Assembly (NCBI GenBank): GCA_964432205.1
Contig: CAYSMK010000022.1
Location: 20,733-84,732, forward strand
Source of the DNA: Geomobilibacter sp964432205
GTDB lineage: Bacteria > Desulfobacterota > Desulfuromonadia > Geobacterales > DSM-12255
Length of the DNA stretch: 64,000 nt
Direction: 5' to 3'
This document shows, in pieces, positions 1 to 9,038 of this stretch; position 1 is the stretch's first letter; every line of letters begins with the position of its first letter. The notes beneath the pieces were generated by a model that was not told the origin of the DNA, did not search any database, and saw nothing but the letters and a program-made list of their open reading frames with translations. The position numbers were made by a program, and so were the translations under genes.

Positions 1-1
1 C

Positions 2-667
2 TTGGCCATGCTGATCGTGACCCCGATAGGCACCCTTGTCTACCGGGTGGCCTTCCGGCCGCTGGCTGACGCGTCCGTGCTGGTGCTGCTGATCGCTGCG
101 GTGGCGGTTCATTTTGCACTGGTCGGGTCGGGGCTCCTGTTCTTCGGCGCGGAAGGGGTGCGCACCCCTCCCTTTTCCGACGCCCGCCTGATGGTGGGTA
201 CGCTCGCCGTCTCCGGGCAGAGCCTCTGGGTATATGGCATCAGCCTGGGTCTCATCGGGATACTGGCTTGGTTCTTCAGCAGGAGCATCTACGGCAAAGC
301 GCTGCGGGCCGTGGCATTCAACAGAAGCGGCGCCCGTCTGGTCGGCATCAGTCCGAATCAGGCCGGCACCCTCTCCTTCGCCCTCGCGGCGGCCATCGGC
401 TGCCTGTCGGGAATCATGATCGCGCCGATCACCACGGTCTACTATGACTCGGGGTTTCTCATCGGCCTAAAAGGCTTTGTCGGCGCCATCGTCGGCGGTA
501 TGGCCAGCTATCCCCTGGCTGCCGCCGGCGCCCTCATGGTGGCCATTACGGAGTCCTACTCATCGTTCTGGCTGAGCGGCTACAAGGATGTGATCGTCTT
601 CACCATGATCATCCCGGTTCTGCTGTGGCGGTCATTGTCCAGCGTTCACTACGAGGAAGAAGAATGA
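2..667 (+). CDS. livH: Branched-chain amino acid-type ABC transporter permease LivH (5' truncated)
   Basis: This is the C-terminal roughly 220 residues of a LivH-type inner-membrane permease. Family members are usually about 290 residues, so the start lies outside the window and the TTG at position 2 is unlikely to be the true start. Several hydrophobic segments are visible, plus the family-typical glycine-rich run GAIVGGMASYP near residue 160. It would form the translocation pore with LivM and import branched-chain amino acids or, as often in catabolic loci, an aromatic or short organic acid. Its TGA overlaps the ATG of livMG (ATGA), which implies translational coupling. The substrate-binding protein is presumably upstream, outside the window. 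Confidence 0.9.
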   Translation: MAMLIVTPIGTLVYRVAFRPLADASVLVLLIAAVAVHFALVGSGLLFFGAEGVRTPPFSDARLMVGTLAVSGQSLWVYGISLGLIGILAWFFSRSIYGKALRAVAFNRSGARLVGISPNQAGTLSFALAAAIGCLSGIMIAPITTVYYDSGFLIGLKGFVGAIVGGMASYPLAAAGALMVAITESYSSFWLSGYKDVIVFTMIIPVLLWRSLSSVHYEEEE

Positions 668-2415
668 TACGTCGAATAGGATTGGTGCTGTTTCTGGCGC
701 TCTTGGCGATCGTCCCGCTGTTTCCGTCATTCTATCTCACCATGGGGAGCTATATCGGGCTCTACAGCATGGTGGCGGTGGGCCTGGTCCTGTTGACCGG
801 TGTGACGGGGCTGACCTCGTTCGGGCAAGCGGCCTTCATGGGGGTCGGTGCCTACACGACGGCATTGCTGACCATGCATCTCGGCTGGTCCCCCTGGCTG
901 ACCCTGGTGGTTGCCGTGGCACTGACGATCGCCATCGCCTTTCTGCTGGGGGCGATCACCCTGCGGATGGGGGGACACTACCTCCCCCTGGCAACCATCG
1001 CCTGGGGTATCAGCCTTTACTTCCTCTTCGGCACCATTCCGGCCCTGGGCGGTTCGACCGGGATCAGCGATGTCAGGGCGTTGCAGCTGTTCGGCATGGA
1101 ACTGCGGGACGGGAGGGTATTCTACTATCTCATCTGGGGGGTCTGCCTTGCTGCACTCTGGGTCACGACCAACCTGCTCGACTCCCGCGAGGGACGGGCA
1201 ATCCGGGCGCTGAAGGGCGGAGTGCCCATGGCGGAAGCCTTCGGCGTCAGTGCCCTGCGCCTGAAGAACACGGTCTTCATCTACTCATCCGTTCTTGCCT
1301 GCCTAGCCGGCTGGCTGTATGCCCACATGCAACGTTTCGTGAACCCCTCCCCCTTCGGTCTCAACCAGGGGATCGAGTTCCTCTTCATGATCACCATCGG
1401 CGGACCGTTCAGTGTCTGGGGCGCGATCACCGGCGCCACGGTGATTACGCTCCTGAAGACCGTACTTCAGGGTATCCTCCCCAAGCTGATCAGCCATACG
1501 GGCAACTTTGAAATCATCGTCTTCGGCATCATGATCGTCTGCGTGCTGCAGTGGATGCGGGGCGGGATCTGGGCCTTTGTCGAGCAACTGCTGCCGCCCA
1601 GGCCGGACAAGCCGATCGGTACGGCATCGAACCTGTCGACCCGCCTCCAACCCCGGCAGGGTGAACTGCTGCTGAAGGTCGAAGCGGTGCGCAAGGAATT
1701 CGGCGGACTGGTGGCGGTCAATAACGTCAGCTTCGAGGTAAACGCCGGTGAGATCGTCGGCCTGATCGGTCCCAACGGGGCCGGCAAATCCACCATGTTC
1801 AACCTGATCAGCGGCGAATTGCCCCGCACGGCGGGCACGATCCTCTTGGGGGGCGAAACCGTCAGCGGACTGCGACCGGGCCAGATTGCCCGCCGCGGGC
1901 TCAATCGCACCTTTCAGCATGTCAAGCTGATTGCCGGCATGACCGTGCTGGAGAACGTCATGCTCGGTGCCTACCTGCGCACCAGCGACGGGATCTTCGC
2001 CGCCAGTCTGCGGCTGAACCGGCCGGCCGATGCGCGGATCAGCGCTGAAGCCGCCCTTCAGCTGCGTCGCGTGGGGTTGGCCGACAGCATGTTCGTTCCG
2101 GCGGGGAGTCTGTCGCTGGGGCAACAGCGCATCGTCGAAATCGCCCGGGCGCTCTGCGCCGACCCGATCCTGCTCTTGCTGGACGAACCGGCTGCAGGGC
2201 TTCGCTACCAGGAAAAGCAGGAGTTGGCCAAACTGCTGGGGAATCTGCGCAGCCAGGGTTTGAGCGTCCTGATAGTCGAGCACGATATGGAGTTTCTGAT
2301 GAACCTGGTGGATCGAATCGTTGTCATGGAATTCGGCCAGAAACTGGCCGAGGGTCTGCCGCACGAGATCAGGACCAACCCGGCGGTTCTGGAAGCCTAC
2401 CTGGGGGGTGTGTGA
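664..2415 (+). CDS. ABC transporter LivM-LivG fusion (permease plus ATPase)
   Basis: A 583-residue protein joining a LivM permease (about residues 1-315, multiple membrane segments) to a LivG ATPase (about 340-583). Walker A GPNGAGKS is at about residue 369, the signature region SLSLGQQR at about 482, and Walker B LLLLDEP at about 505. The ATPase has the long LivG-specific insert after Walker A. I chose ATG 664 because it overlaps the livH stop and follows a GAGGAAGA ribosome binding site; an in-frame start at 625 lies inside livH. Fused LivMG proteins are known in other bacteria. Together with LivH and LivF it makes an importer energised by two different ATPases. Confidence 0.92.
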   Translation: MIRRIGLVLFLALLAIVPLFPSFYLTMGSYIGLYSMVAVGLVLLTGVTGLTSFGQAAFMGVGAYTTALLTMHLGWSPWLTLVVAVALTIAIAFLLGAITLRMGGHYLPLATIAWGISLYFLFGTIPALGGSTGISDVRALQLFGMELRDGRVFYYLIWGVCLAALWVTTNLLDSREGRAIRALKGGVPMAEAFGVSALRLKNTVFIYSSVLACLAGWLYAHMQRFVNPSPFGLNQGIEFLFMITIGGPFSVWGAITGATVITLLKTVLQGILPKLISHTGNFEIIVFGIMIVCVLQWMRGGIWAFVEQLLPPRPDKPIGTASNLSTRLQPRQGELLLKVEAVRKEFGGLVAVNNVSFEVNAGEIVGLIGPNGAGKSTMFNLISGELPRTAGTILLGGETVSGLRPGQIARRGLNRTFQHVKLIAGMTVLENVMLGAYLRTSDGIFAASLRLNRPADARISAEAALQLRRVGLADSMFVPAGSLSLGQQRIVEIARALCADPILLLLDEPAAGLRYQEKQELAKLLGNLRSQGLSVLIVEHDMEFLMNLVDRIVVMEFGQKLAEGLPHEIRTNPAVLEAYLGGV

Positions 2416-3149
2416 TGTCCGAACGTCTGCTCACGGTGCGTGACCTGAGCGTCCGCTACGGCAAGGTCGAAGCGGTGTATGGCGTCTCCCTCGGCATGGA
2501 GCGAGGCACCATCGTCAGCGTCATCGGCCCGAACGGCGCCGGCAAATCAACCTTGCTGAATGCCCTGATGGGGATGCTCCCGTCCCGTGGCACTGTCGAA
2601 TTCCGCGGCAACGATCTGGCTAAGTTCAGCACCGAACAGCGTGTCGGCCAGGGACTCTGCCTGGTTCCCGAAACCCGGGAGTTGTTTGCCCAGATGACCG
2701 TGGCGGACAACCTGGAACTGGGGGCCTTTACCCGCGTTCGGCGGGGCGACAAAGGGATCGCCCAGAGCCTGGAAGAGGTCTTTACCCTGTTTCCCCGACT
2801 CAAGGAGCGCCGCACCCAGTTTGCCGGCAGTCTTTCGGGTGGTGAACGCCAGATGCTTGCCCTGGGGCGGGCACTGATGAGCAAGCCGACCCTGCTGATG
2901 CTGGACGAGCCGAGCCTGGGGCTGGCGCCACTGATCGTCAAGGAAATCCTGCACAACATCAGCGGCCTGCGCCAGACCGGTGTGAGTGTCCTTTTGATCG
3001 AGCAGAACGCCCGGGCAGCGCTGCAGATCTCCGACTACGGCTATGTGCTGGAAAACGGCGAGATTGCCCTGGAGGGGCCGAGCAGTGAACTGGCCAGCAA
3101 TCCGCGGATCATCGAAAGTTATCTGGGGATGGGCGGAGAGCGGCAGTAA
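2415..3149 (+). CDS. livF: Branched-chain amino acid-type ABC transporter ATPase LivF
   Basis: A 244-residue ATPase with Walker A GPNGAGKST at about residues 38-46, signature SGGERQ at about 140 and Walker B LLMLDEPSLGLAP at about 162-174. The SLGLAP ending is typical of LivF. ATG 2415 overlaps the livMG stop by one base (TGATG); a GTG three bases earlier is possible. Its predicted partner is the LivG half of the upstream fusion. A universal stress protein gene follows after 38 bp, so the operon may continue. Confidence 0.93.
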   Translation: MSERLLTVRDLSVRYGKVEAVYGVSLGMERGTIVSVIGPNGAGKSTLLNALMGMLPSRGTVEFRGNDLAKFSTEQRVGQGLCLVPETRELFAQMTVADNLELGAFTRVRRGDKGIAQSLEEVFTLFPRLKERRTQFAGSLSGGERQMLALGRALMSKPTLLMLDEPSLGLAPLIVKEILHNISGLRQTGVSVLLIEQNARAALQISDYGYVLENGEIALEGPSSELASNPRIIESYLGMGGERQ

Positions 3150-3187
3150 ATGAACCTAAATCCGGCAGTTGCAGTTAGGAGTGGTCA

Positions 3188-4003
3188 ATGAATTTCAAAG
3201 ATATTCTCGTGCATATCGACAATACGCAACAATGCGCGACAAGGCTGGATCTGGCGGTCAAAGTTGCCGGGAAGCATGAGGCCCGCCTGACCGGCCTTTA
3301 TGTGATAACCCATCCCCACTACCAGCCACAAAGTGAAGCGATGGGCCTCAAGGTACTGGAAGCGGAGCAGATGTTCAGACTGAGAACTGATGGAGCTGGC
3401 ATCGAGGCCGAATATCTCGCCGTCGATTGGGGTGTGGTGGGTGTCAACTTGTCGGAGATCCTCAACTATTACGCACACGCAAGAGATCTGATCATCATCG
3501 GGCAGACCGACCCGGGTTCACGAGAGGACGGCGTACCGGAAGATCTTCCTGAACGTGTTGTCGTGGGATCGGGACGGCCAGTGCTCATTGTCCCTTTTGC
3601 CGGGACGTTCGGCACCATTGGAGAACAGGTAATCGTCGGTTGGAAGGCGGGACGGGCATCGGCACGGGCAGTCAACGACGCCATGCCATTCCTGCTCAAT
3701 GCCAAACAGGTATCGGTGTTGACGATAAAGACGGTCAATGACCATCAGCCGGCCGGGAAAAGGGCGGATTGCGATATTTGCACTCATCTGGAACGCTACC
3801 ATATCAACGTCAAGGAAGAAAACCTCGTGACGGCGGACATTCCCATTGCCGACATCATGATGAATTATGCCTGGGAAAACGGTTGCGACCTCATTGTCCT
3901 GGGCGCAGCCCATGTTCACACGTCCCGCGGGACAGTGCATCCCGGTCCCGTAGTCAAGGATCTTCTCGATAAAATGACGCTGCCGGTACTGATGTCTTAT
4001 TGA
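3188..4003 (+). CDS. Tandem-domain universal stress protein (UspA family)
   Basis: A 271-residue cytoplasmic protein with two Usp folds, about residues 1-140 and 145-271. The N-terminal half starts FKDILVHIDNT and the C-terminal half ends GPVVKDLLDKMTLPVLMSY, the usual last strand of a Usp domain. A clear GxxGSGxxG nucleotide-binding loop is not obvious, so ATP binding is uncertain. An AGGAG sequence sits 8 bp before the ATG. Its place between an importer and a CoA-transferase suggests a stress or growth-phase role in this catabolic operon, but the sequence shows no specific function. Confidence 0.8.
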   Translation: MNFKDILVHIDNTQQCATRLDLAVKVAGKHEARLTGLYVITHPHYQPQSEAMGLKVLEAEQMFRLRTDGAGIEAEYLAVDWGVVGVNLSEILNYYAHARDLIIIGQTDPGSREDGVPEDLPERVVVGSGRPVLIVPFAGTFGTIGEQVIVGWKAGRASARAVNDAMPFLLNAKQVSVLTIKTVNDHQPAGKRADCDICTHLERYHINVKEENLVTADIPIADIMMNYAWENGCDLIVLGAAHVHTSRGTVHPGPVVKDLLDKMTLPVLMSY

Positions 4004-4128
4004 CCGGTCAGACATGTGAATGCGGCTTTGTCCGGCATGCATTGCCGGGCGGGCGTCTACAGCACTTGGACTCCCGAAAACGGGAACCGACTGCGAACGA
4101 TACCTGATATAACAGAGGGGATAGAACA

Positions 4129-5709
4129 ATGGAACAGGATATGATTCACCACGATAACGGTTTCAGGGCAAGGATCAGGAATCAGAAACTCCACGCGAAA
4201 ATCATGACGTCAGAGGCTACCATTCCCCTCTTCCGGGACGGGATGTATCTCGGATTCTCCGGATTTGCCGAAGGGAACCCCAAGGCCGTGCCGGCTGCCA
4301 TGGCCGACCACGTCGAGAGAAACAGCCTGCAGGGTAAGATGCGCTTCAACGTCTTTACCGGCGCCTCCATCGGCATCGATGTGGATGACCGCTGGACAGA
4401 ACTCGGCATGATTGACCGGCGCTGGCCCCATCAGCAGGGGGATTCGATCCGCAAGGCGATCAATCTCGCCGAGGTAAATTTTGGCGATCGACACCTGGGG
4501 ATGTATGCCCAGGATTTCGGCTACGGATTTTATACCCTCGAAAACAACGGGAAGATTGATATTGCCATAATCGAGGCCAGTTGTATTACGGAAGACGGCG
4601 GCATCGTACCAACGCTCTCCATAGGAATCACCCCGCAGATTTTGGAGCGCGCGGAAAAGATCATTATCGAGATCAACACCAGTATTCCATCTCTGGAGGG
4701 GGTTCACGATTGTGTCGGACTGGATATCCCCCCCAACAAGAATGTGTACCAGATTCTAAAGGTTCAGGACCGCATCGGCGCGACCAGTATTTCCTGTGAT
4801 CCGGACAAGATCGTTGCCATTGTCGAATCGCGCAAGTCACCGCTCGGGCGGCTTTATGGCCCGGACGACCCAAAGTCGGTACAGATTGCCGATCATATTG
4901 TCGATTTCCTGAAATACGAAGTAAAACAGGGGAGACTGCCCGAAAATCTTCTGCCGTTACAGTCGGGGGTGGGGACGATTGCCAATGCAGTTTTCGGCGG
5001 CCTGATCAACAGCCCCTTCACCCATCTGACCGTCTGGACCGAGGTGTTTCAGGATATCCTGCTGGATCTGTTCGATTCGGGCAAACTCGACTATGTCTCT
5101 GCCGCCTCCTTTGCCTTTTCCGAGCGGGCAATACAGCGTCTATTTGCGAACTGGGACCGGTACAAGGATAAGGTGCTCCTGCGTCCGCAGCAGATATCCA
5201 ATCATGCCGAGCCAATCCGCCGTCTGGGACTGATCGCCATGAACACCCCCGTGGAGTTTGATATCTACGGCCACGTCAACTCGTCAATTGTCGATGGTTC
5301 ACGCATCATCAACGGCATCGGCGGCTCCGGCGATTTCATGCGGAACGCCTATCTGTCCATCATGCACACCCCCTCGACCCGGCCTTCGAAAAAGGATCCA
5401 AACGGTATCAGCTGTGTCCTGCCGATGGTGACCCATGTGGATCATACCGAACACGACATGGACGTGCTGGTGACCGAGCAGGGACTTGCCGACCTGCGCG
5501 GCCTGGCACCGAGGCAGCGGGCGCAGCGGGTCATCGACACCTGCGTCCACCCGGAGTACAAGCCGATCCTGCAGGAGTACTACGATCGAGCATTGAAGGA
5601 GTGCCTGGCAAGCGGCAGCGCCCATGAACCGCACATGCTGGAAAAGGTTTTCAAGATGCACCGTCATCTCAAGGCAAACGGCACCATGAAGGTCGATAAC
5701 TGGGATTAG
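4129..5709 (+). CDS. Acetyl-CoA hydrolase/transferase family CoA-transferase (Cat1/AarC type)
   Basis: A 526-residue member of the acetyl-CoA hydrolase/transferase family, the usual length for succinyl-CoA:acetate-type CoA-transferases. Visible family landmarks are QSGVGTIANAV at about 284-294, WTEVFQD with the presumed catalytic Glu at about 305, GIGGSGDFMRNAYLS near 400, and VTEQGLADLRGLAPRQRA near the C-terminus. It would move CoA from acetyl- or succinyl-CoA to an organic acid, an ATP-sparing activation step. Context (importer and binding proteins around it, beta-oxidation genes downstream) supports activation of an imported acid. The exact acid cannot be read from sequence. Confidence 0.88.
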   Translation: MEQDMIHHDNGFRARIRNQKLHAKIMTSEATIPLFRDGMYLGFSGFAEGNPKAVPAAMADHVERNSLQGKMRFNVFTGASIGIDVDDRWTELGMIDRRWPHQQGDSIRKAINLAEVNFGDRHLGMYAQDFGYGFYTLENNGKIDIAIIEASCITEDGGIVPTLSIGITPQILERAEKIIIEINTSIPSLEGVHDCVGLDIPPNKNVYQILKVQDRIGATSISCDPDKIVAIVESRKSPLGRLYGPDDPKSVQIADHIVDFLKYEVKQGRLPENLLPLQSGVGTIANAVFGGLINSPFTHLTVWTEVFQDILLDLFDSGKLDYVSAASFAFSERAIQRLFANWDRYKDKVLLRPQQISNHAEPIRRLGLIAMNTPVEFDIYGHVNSSIVDGSRIINGIGGSGDFMRNAYLSIMHTPSTRPSKKDPNGISCVLPMVTHVDHTEHDMDVLVTEQGLADLRGLAPRQRAQRVIDTCVHPEYKPILQEYYDRALKECLASGSAHEPHMLEKVFKMHRHLKANGTMKVDNWD

Positions 5710-5747
5710 TCTGGTGATTCCAACACAAAACACAACAGGAGGTAGAT

Positions 5748-6791
5748 ATGATGAAACGGTTCAAAACACAGATGATCTTAACTGCAGCTGTCATTGCATT
5801 TGGGTCCGGCGTTGCATCTGCAGCACAAGAGGTGGTGACGCTCAAGATCGCTCACTTCATGCCGGGTAGTTCCAACACCCATCAAAGGCTGATCACGCCA
5901 TGGTGCGACAAGATCGCCAAGGAATCGGGCGGCAAACTCAAGTGCCAGATTTATCCATCCATGCAGTTGGGAGGGACCCCTGCCCAGCTTTTCGATCAGG
6001 CGCGTGACGGGGTAGCCGACATCGTCTGGACCGCGCCGTCATATCAGGCGGGACGTTTCACCAAGACCGAGGTATTTGAACTGCCGTTTATGGTGAGAAA
6101 GGCGGAAACAGGGAGTCAGGCACTATGGGACTATGTTCAGAAAAACTCCCTGGACGAATTCAAAGGCACCAAGCTGATCTTTACCCATATGCACGACGGC
6201 GCTCCACTCCATTTTGGCAAGAAAACGGTCAAGAATCTGGAGGAACTCAAAGGATTGAAGGTCCGTGCCCCCGGTCGGCTGGCATCAAAGGCGTTGGCCG
6301 CACTCGGTGCGGTTCCTGTGCAAATGCCGGCTCCAGCAGTGCCGGAGTCGGTTTCCAAAAATGTCGTTGATGGCGCCAGCGTCCCCTGGGAGGCGATGAC
6401 CGGTCTCAAAATGCAGGAGATTTGCAAGAGCCACACTGAGACAGGACCGGGACACGCAACGATTTCCAATACCTTTCTGGTGTTCGCGATGAATCAGGCC
6501 AAGTACAACAGCCTGTCTCCCGAGTTAAAGAAGGTCATCGACCAGAACAGTGGTCGTGAAACGTCCAAGTGGGCAGGCAAGTTATGGGACAGTTTCCAGC
6601 CACCGGCACGCAAGATAGCGCAGGATCGGAACAACACCATCACCTATCTGACCGATGCGGAATATCAGCGATGGGTGAAGGCGACCTCGGCCGTTGATGA
6701 TGAGTGGATGAAGGAAGTATCTGCCAAGGGTGCCAACGGCCAGGCGCTGACAAAGGACGCCAAGGCTCTGTTGAAAAAGTACAATGACTAA
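5748..6791 (+). CDS. dctP: TRAP transporter substrate-binding protein DctP (orphan, paralog 1)
   Basis: A 347-residue periplasmic binding protein with a signal peptide ending near ASA-AQ at about residue 25. TRAP-type features include LKIAHFMPGSS at the mature N-terminus, MQLGGTPAQLFDQ, and the LKGLKVRAPGR segment carrying the conserved ligand-binding arginine. An AGGAGG ribosome binding site precedes tandem ATGs (5748 and 5751). A close paralog lies at 45448-46488. No DctQ or DctM membrane subunit lies next to either, so the partner must be elsewhere. It follows the CoA-transferase by 38 bp and is probably in the same operon. Confidence 0.9.
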   Translation: MMKRFKTQMILTAAVIAFGSGVASAAQEVVTLKIAHFMPGSSNTHQRLITPWCDKIAKESGGKLKCQIYPSMQLGGTPAQLFDQARDGVADIVWTAPSYQAGRFTKTEVFELPFMVRKAETGSQALWDYVQKNSLDEFKGTKLIFTHMHDGAPLHFGKKTVKNLEELKGLKVRAPGRLASKALAALGAVPVQMPAPAVPESVSKNVVDGASVPWEAMTGLKMQEICKSHTETGPGHATISNTFLVFAMNQAKYNSLSPELKKVIDQNSGRETSKWAGKLWDSFQPPARKIAQDRNNTITYLTDAEYQRWVKATSAVDDEWMKEVSAKGANGQALTKDAKALLKKYND

Positions 6792-6804
6792 TAATCCTGG
6801 CAGC

Positions 6805-6938
6805 TTTAGGTCCACGAACGACACGAAAAAATAAAGCATTGCAAATGAATCAGCAATTCACCGAACAGACTGTACTAATGATATTGCATATTCTGCTGAT
6901 CTAGTTCGTGTTTTACGTGCGTTTCGTGGATAACTGGT
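6805..6938. repeat. Dispersed palindromic repeat, copy A
   Basis: About 134 bp that starts TTTAGGTCCACGAACGACAC and ends near TTCGTGGATAACTGGT. The ends are inverted: CCACGAACGACACGAAAA on the left pairs with the right-end TTCGTG-ACGTGCG-TTTCGTGG region. Similar copies lie at 52356-52476 and 62926-63057. It fills the gap between dctP and the DUF3237 gene, has no coding capacity, and looks like a MITE- or REP-like element. Confidence 0.75.
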
Positions 6939-6959
6939 AATGGAGAGGAGAATGAGAAG

Positions 6960-7514
6960 GTGGCGGAGCATCCGGGCACAGTCATGATCCCGGCGACAGG
7001 AGGAACAGGACACACCATGGACGCTGTTACCGAACCGATGAAATTCGAACCACCCAAGCCGAACCTTGAGTATCTGGGGCGTTGGCATGTTGACCTGATA
7101 GCACCCGTTTGGGAACTGGGGGAGACATCGGATCTCGGCGGACGCCGCATCATCCCCATTACCGGCGGCACGTTCGAAGGGCCGAATTTCAGGGGAAAGA
7201 TCCTGAACCACGGCGCGGATTGGCAGGTCGTGACAAAAGACGGCGTGGCCATCATAGACACCAGGTATCTGCTCGAGACTGACGACGGCGCATATGTCTA
7301 CCTGAAGACAAAGGGGTTTCGTTTCGGCCCTCCCGAAATCATGACCAAAGTGGCCAAGGGCGAGCCGGTAGACCCGAGCCTCTATACCTTCAGAATAACC
7401 ATGCGGTTTGAAACGAGTGCAACAAACTATGCATATCTGAACAGATACATCGGCGTTGGCCTTGCCATGCGTCTCGGCAATGCAGTGATGTATGATGCGT
7501 ACCTGTTGAAATAA
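6960..7514 (+). CDS. DUF3237 domain-containing protein
   Basis: A 184-residue protein with the DUF3237 pattern: GRRIIPITGGTFEGP at about 60-75, a GADWQVV strand, then DTRYLLETDDGAYVYL at about 100-115. This beta-barrel family often sits beside CoA-ester, aromatic and steroid catabolic genes, but I know no established reaction for it. The start is uncertain: GTG 6960 has a GAGAGGAGA about 12 bp upstream, while ATG 7017 has AGGAGG about 13 bp upstream and would give 165 residues. It lies between a binding protein and a thiolase gene, flanked on both sides by palindromic repeats. Confidence 0.75.
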   Translation: MAEHPGTVMIPATGGTGHTMDAVTEPMKFEPPKPNLEYLGRWHVDLIAPVWELGETSDLGGRRIIPITGGTFEGPNFRGKILNHGADWQVVTKDGVAIIDTRYLLETDDGAYVYLKTKGFRFGPPEIMTKVAKGEPVDPSLYTFRITMRFETSATNYAYLNRYIGVGLAMRLGNAVMYDAYLLK

Positions 7515-7606
7515 TCCCGGGGAATCCGAGGAGCCACTGTCGTTGTGAAGAAATTACTCGTATGCAACACAATCATGAGACCACATCGTGTAGATAAACC
7601 TGAAAA

Positions 7607-7776
7607 CGGCAGTTGAAGGTGTCCAGAGAGAGCGACTTTCCCCGAAGCGTTGTGGCTCTAGGCGAAATGAAGCGTTAAACAGCCGGATTGTCTGAACCCG
7701 AAGGGTGAGTTTCCGGCTGTAGCGTAACGAGCCGTAGAGCCGGAATCGGAGCGAACGTGGACGCCTTCAACTGCCG
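7607..7776. repeat. 170-bp near-perfect palindromic element
   Basis: Terminal inverted repeats of 19 bp with one mismatch (CGGCAGTTGAAGGTGTCCA at 7607-7625; TGGACGCCTTCAACTGCCG at 7758-7776) enclose an inner stem ACAGCCGGA (7679-7687) / TCCGGCTGT (7712-7720). The interior is also partly self-complementary, so the RNA would fold into one long hairpin. It lies in the 307-bp gap before the thiolase gene. It could be a MITE-like repeat or a structured leader; there is no U-run to make it a simple terminator. Confidence 0.7.
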
Positions 7777-7821
7777 AATCTAGGATAAATATACCGATGA
7801 ATACAACGTAAGGAGAATTCC

Positions 7822-9012
7822 ATGTTAACCAAAGCATTCATCCCCTACCGCGGCTACTACAGCACCCCGTTCGCCAAGTGGCAGGGCACTCTGGCCAATG
7901 AGAACTCCATCGTCCTCGGCGCAGCCACCAGTAAGCGGTTCCTGGAGGGCAAGGGGTGGGACCCGAAGACCATCGACTACGTCATGGTGGGGAGCACCGT
8001 CTACCAGCAGCACTGGTTCTACAGCGGTCCCTGGGCCGCGGCCATGCTGGGGGCCGAGGGGTCGCCCGGCGTCCTCATCACCCAGGCCTGCTCCACCTCC
8101 GCCTTTTCCCTCTACCAGGCCGGTCAGGGGATCGAGACCGGGATGTTCAAGAACAGCTGGTGCCTCCTGGCCGACCGCTGCTCCAACGGCCCCCACGCCA
8201 TCTGGCCGAACCCGAACGGCCCGGGGGGGAAGCCTACAGCCGAGGACTGGTTCATGGACAACGTGAACAAGGACCCGTGGGCCGGCCAGGCCATGATCCA
8301 GACCGCCGAGAACGTCAGCAAGGAGTACGGCATCACCCGCGAAGAGTGCGACGCCCTCACGCTCCGTCGCTATGAGCAGTACCAGGACGCCCTGGCCAAC
8401 GATCGGGAGTTCCAGAAGCGGTACATGTTCCCGGTCGAGGTGCAGCTCTCCAGGAAGAAGACCATCACCCTGGAGGCGGACGAAGGGGTCATGGCCACCA
8501 CCAAGGAGGGGTTGGCCGGCCTCAAGCCGGTCCTGCCCGACGGTGTCCTCACCTTCGGCGCCCAGACCTTCCCGGCCGACGGCAACGCCGGCGTCTGCGT
8601 CACCACCCGTGACCAGGCAAAGGAGCTGAGCGCGGACAGGAACATCGAAGTGCAGCTGGTTTCGTTTGGCTACGCCCGGACCAAGAAGGCGTACATGGCG
8701 GCCGCCGTGGCCCCCTCGGCCCAGATGGCCCTGGACAGCGCCGGCATCAAGGCCGGCGACCTGAAGGCGATCAAGACCCACAACCCGTTCGCGGCCAACG
8801 ACATCGCCATGGCCAAGGCCCTGGGGCTGGACGTGAACGTTATGAACAACTACGGCTCGTCCCTGATCTACGGCCACCCCCAGGGTCCCACCGGGGCGAG
8901 GCTCATGATCGAAGGGATCGAGGAACTGGCCATGAAGGGGGGAGGGTACCTCCTCTTCTCCGGCTGCGCCGCCGGCGACACCGCCGCCTCCATCGTCATC
9001 AAGGTCAGTTAG
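7822..9012 (+). CDS. Thiolase family acyltransferase (acetyl-CoA acetyltransferase-like)
   Basis: A 396-residue thiolase-fold protein. The nucleophilic Cys lies in QACSTSAFS at about residue 90, the GHPQGPTGAR histidine at about 352, and the second Cys region is SGCAAGD at about 381. The usual NEAFA histidine motif is replaced by THNPFAAND at about 318-326, so this is a divergent subfamily. It would cleave a 3-oxoacyl-CoA with CoA to release acetyl-CoA. It is followed directly by enoyl-CoA hydratase and 3-hydroxyacyl-CoA dehydrogenase genes, which complete a beta-oxidation set. The start is supported by TAAGGAGAA before ATG 7822. Confidence 0.85.
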   Translation: MLTKAFIPYRGYYSTPFAKWQGTLANENSIVLGAATSKRFLEGKGWDPKTIDYVMVGSTVYQQHWFYSGPWAAAMLGAEGSPGVLITQACSTSAFSLYQAGQGIETGMFKNSWCLLADRCSNGPHAIWPNPNGPGGKPTAEDWFMDNVNKDPWAGQAMIQTAENVSKEYGITREECDALTLRRYEQYQDALANDREFQKRYMFPVEVQLSRKKTITLEADEGVMATTKEGLAGLKPVLPDGVLTFGAQTFPADGNAGVCVTTRDQAKELSADRNIEVQLVSFGYARTKKAYMAAAVAPSAQMALDSAGIKAGDLKAIKTHNPFAANDIAMAKALGLDVNVMNNYGSSLIYGHPQGPTGARLMIEGIEELAMKGGGYLLFSGCAAGDTAASIVIKVS

Positions 9013-9038
9013 AAACTACAACAATTGGAGTGAACCAT

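Noticed and set aside
7607..7776. Integron attC site
   Set aside because: The element is a long inverted repeat, but I could not find the paired core-site sequences of attC, and there is no integrase or cassette array.
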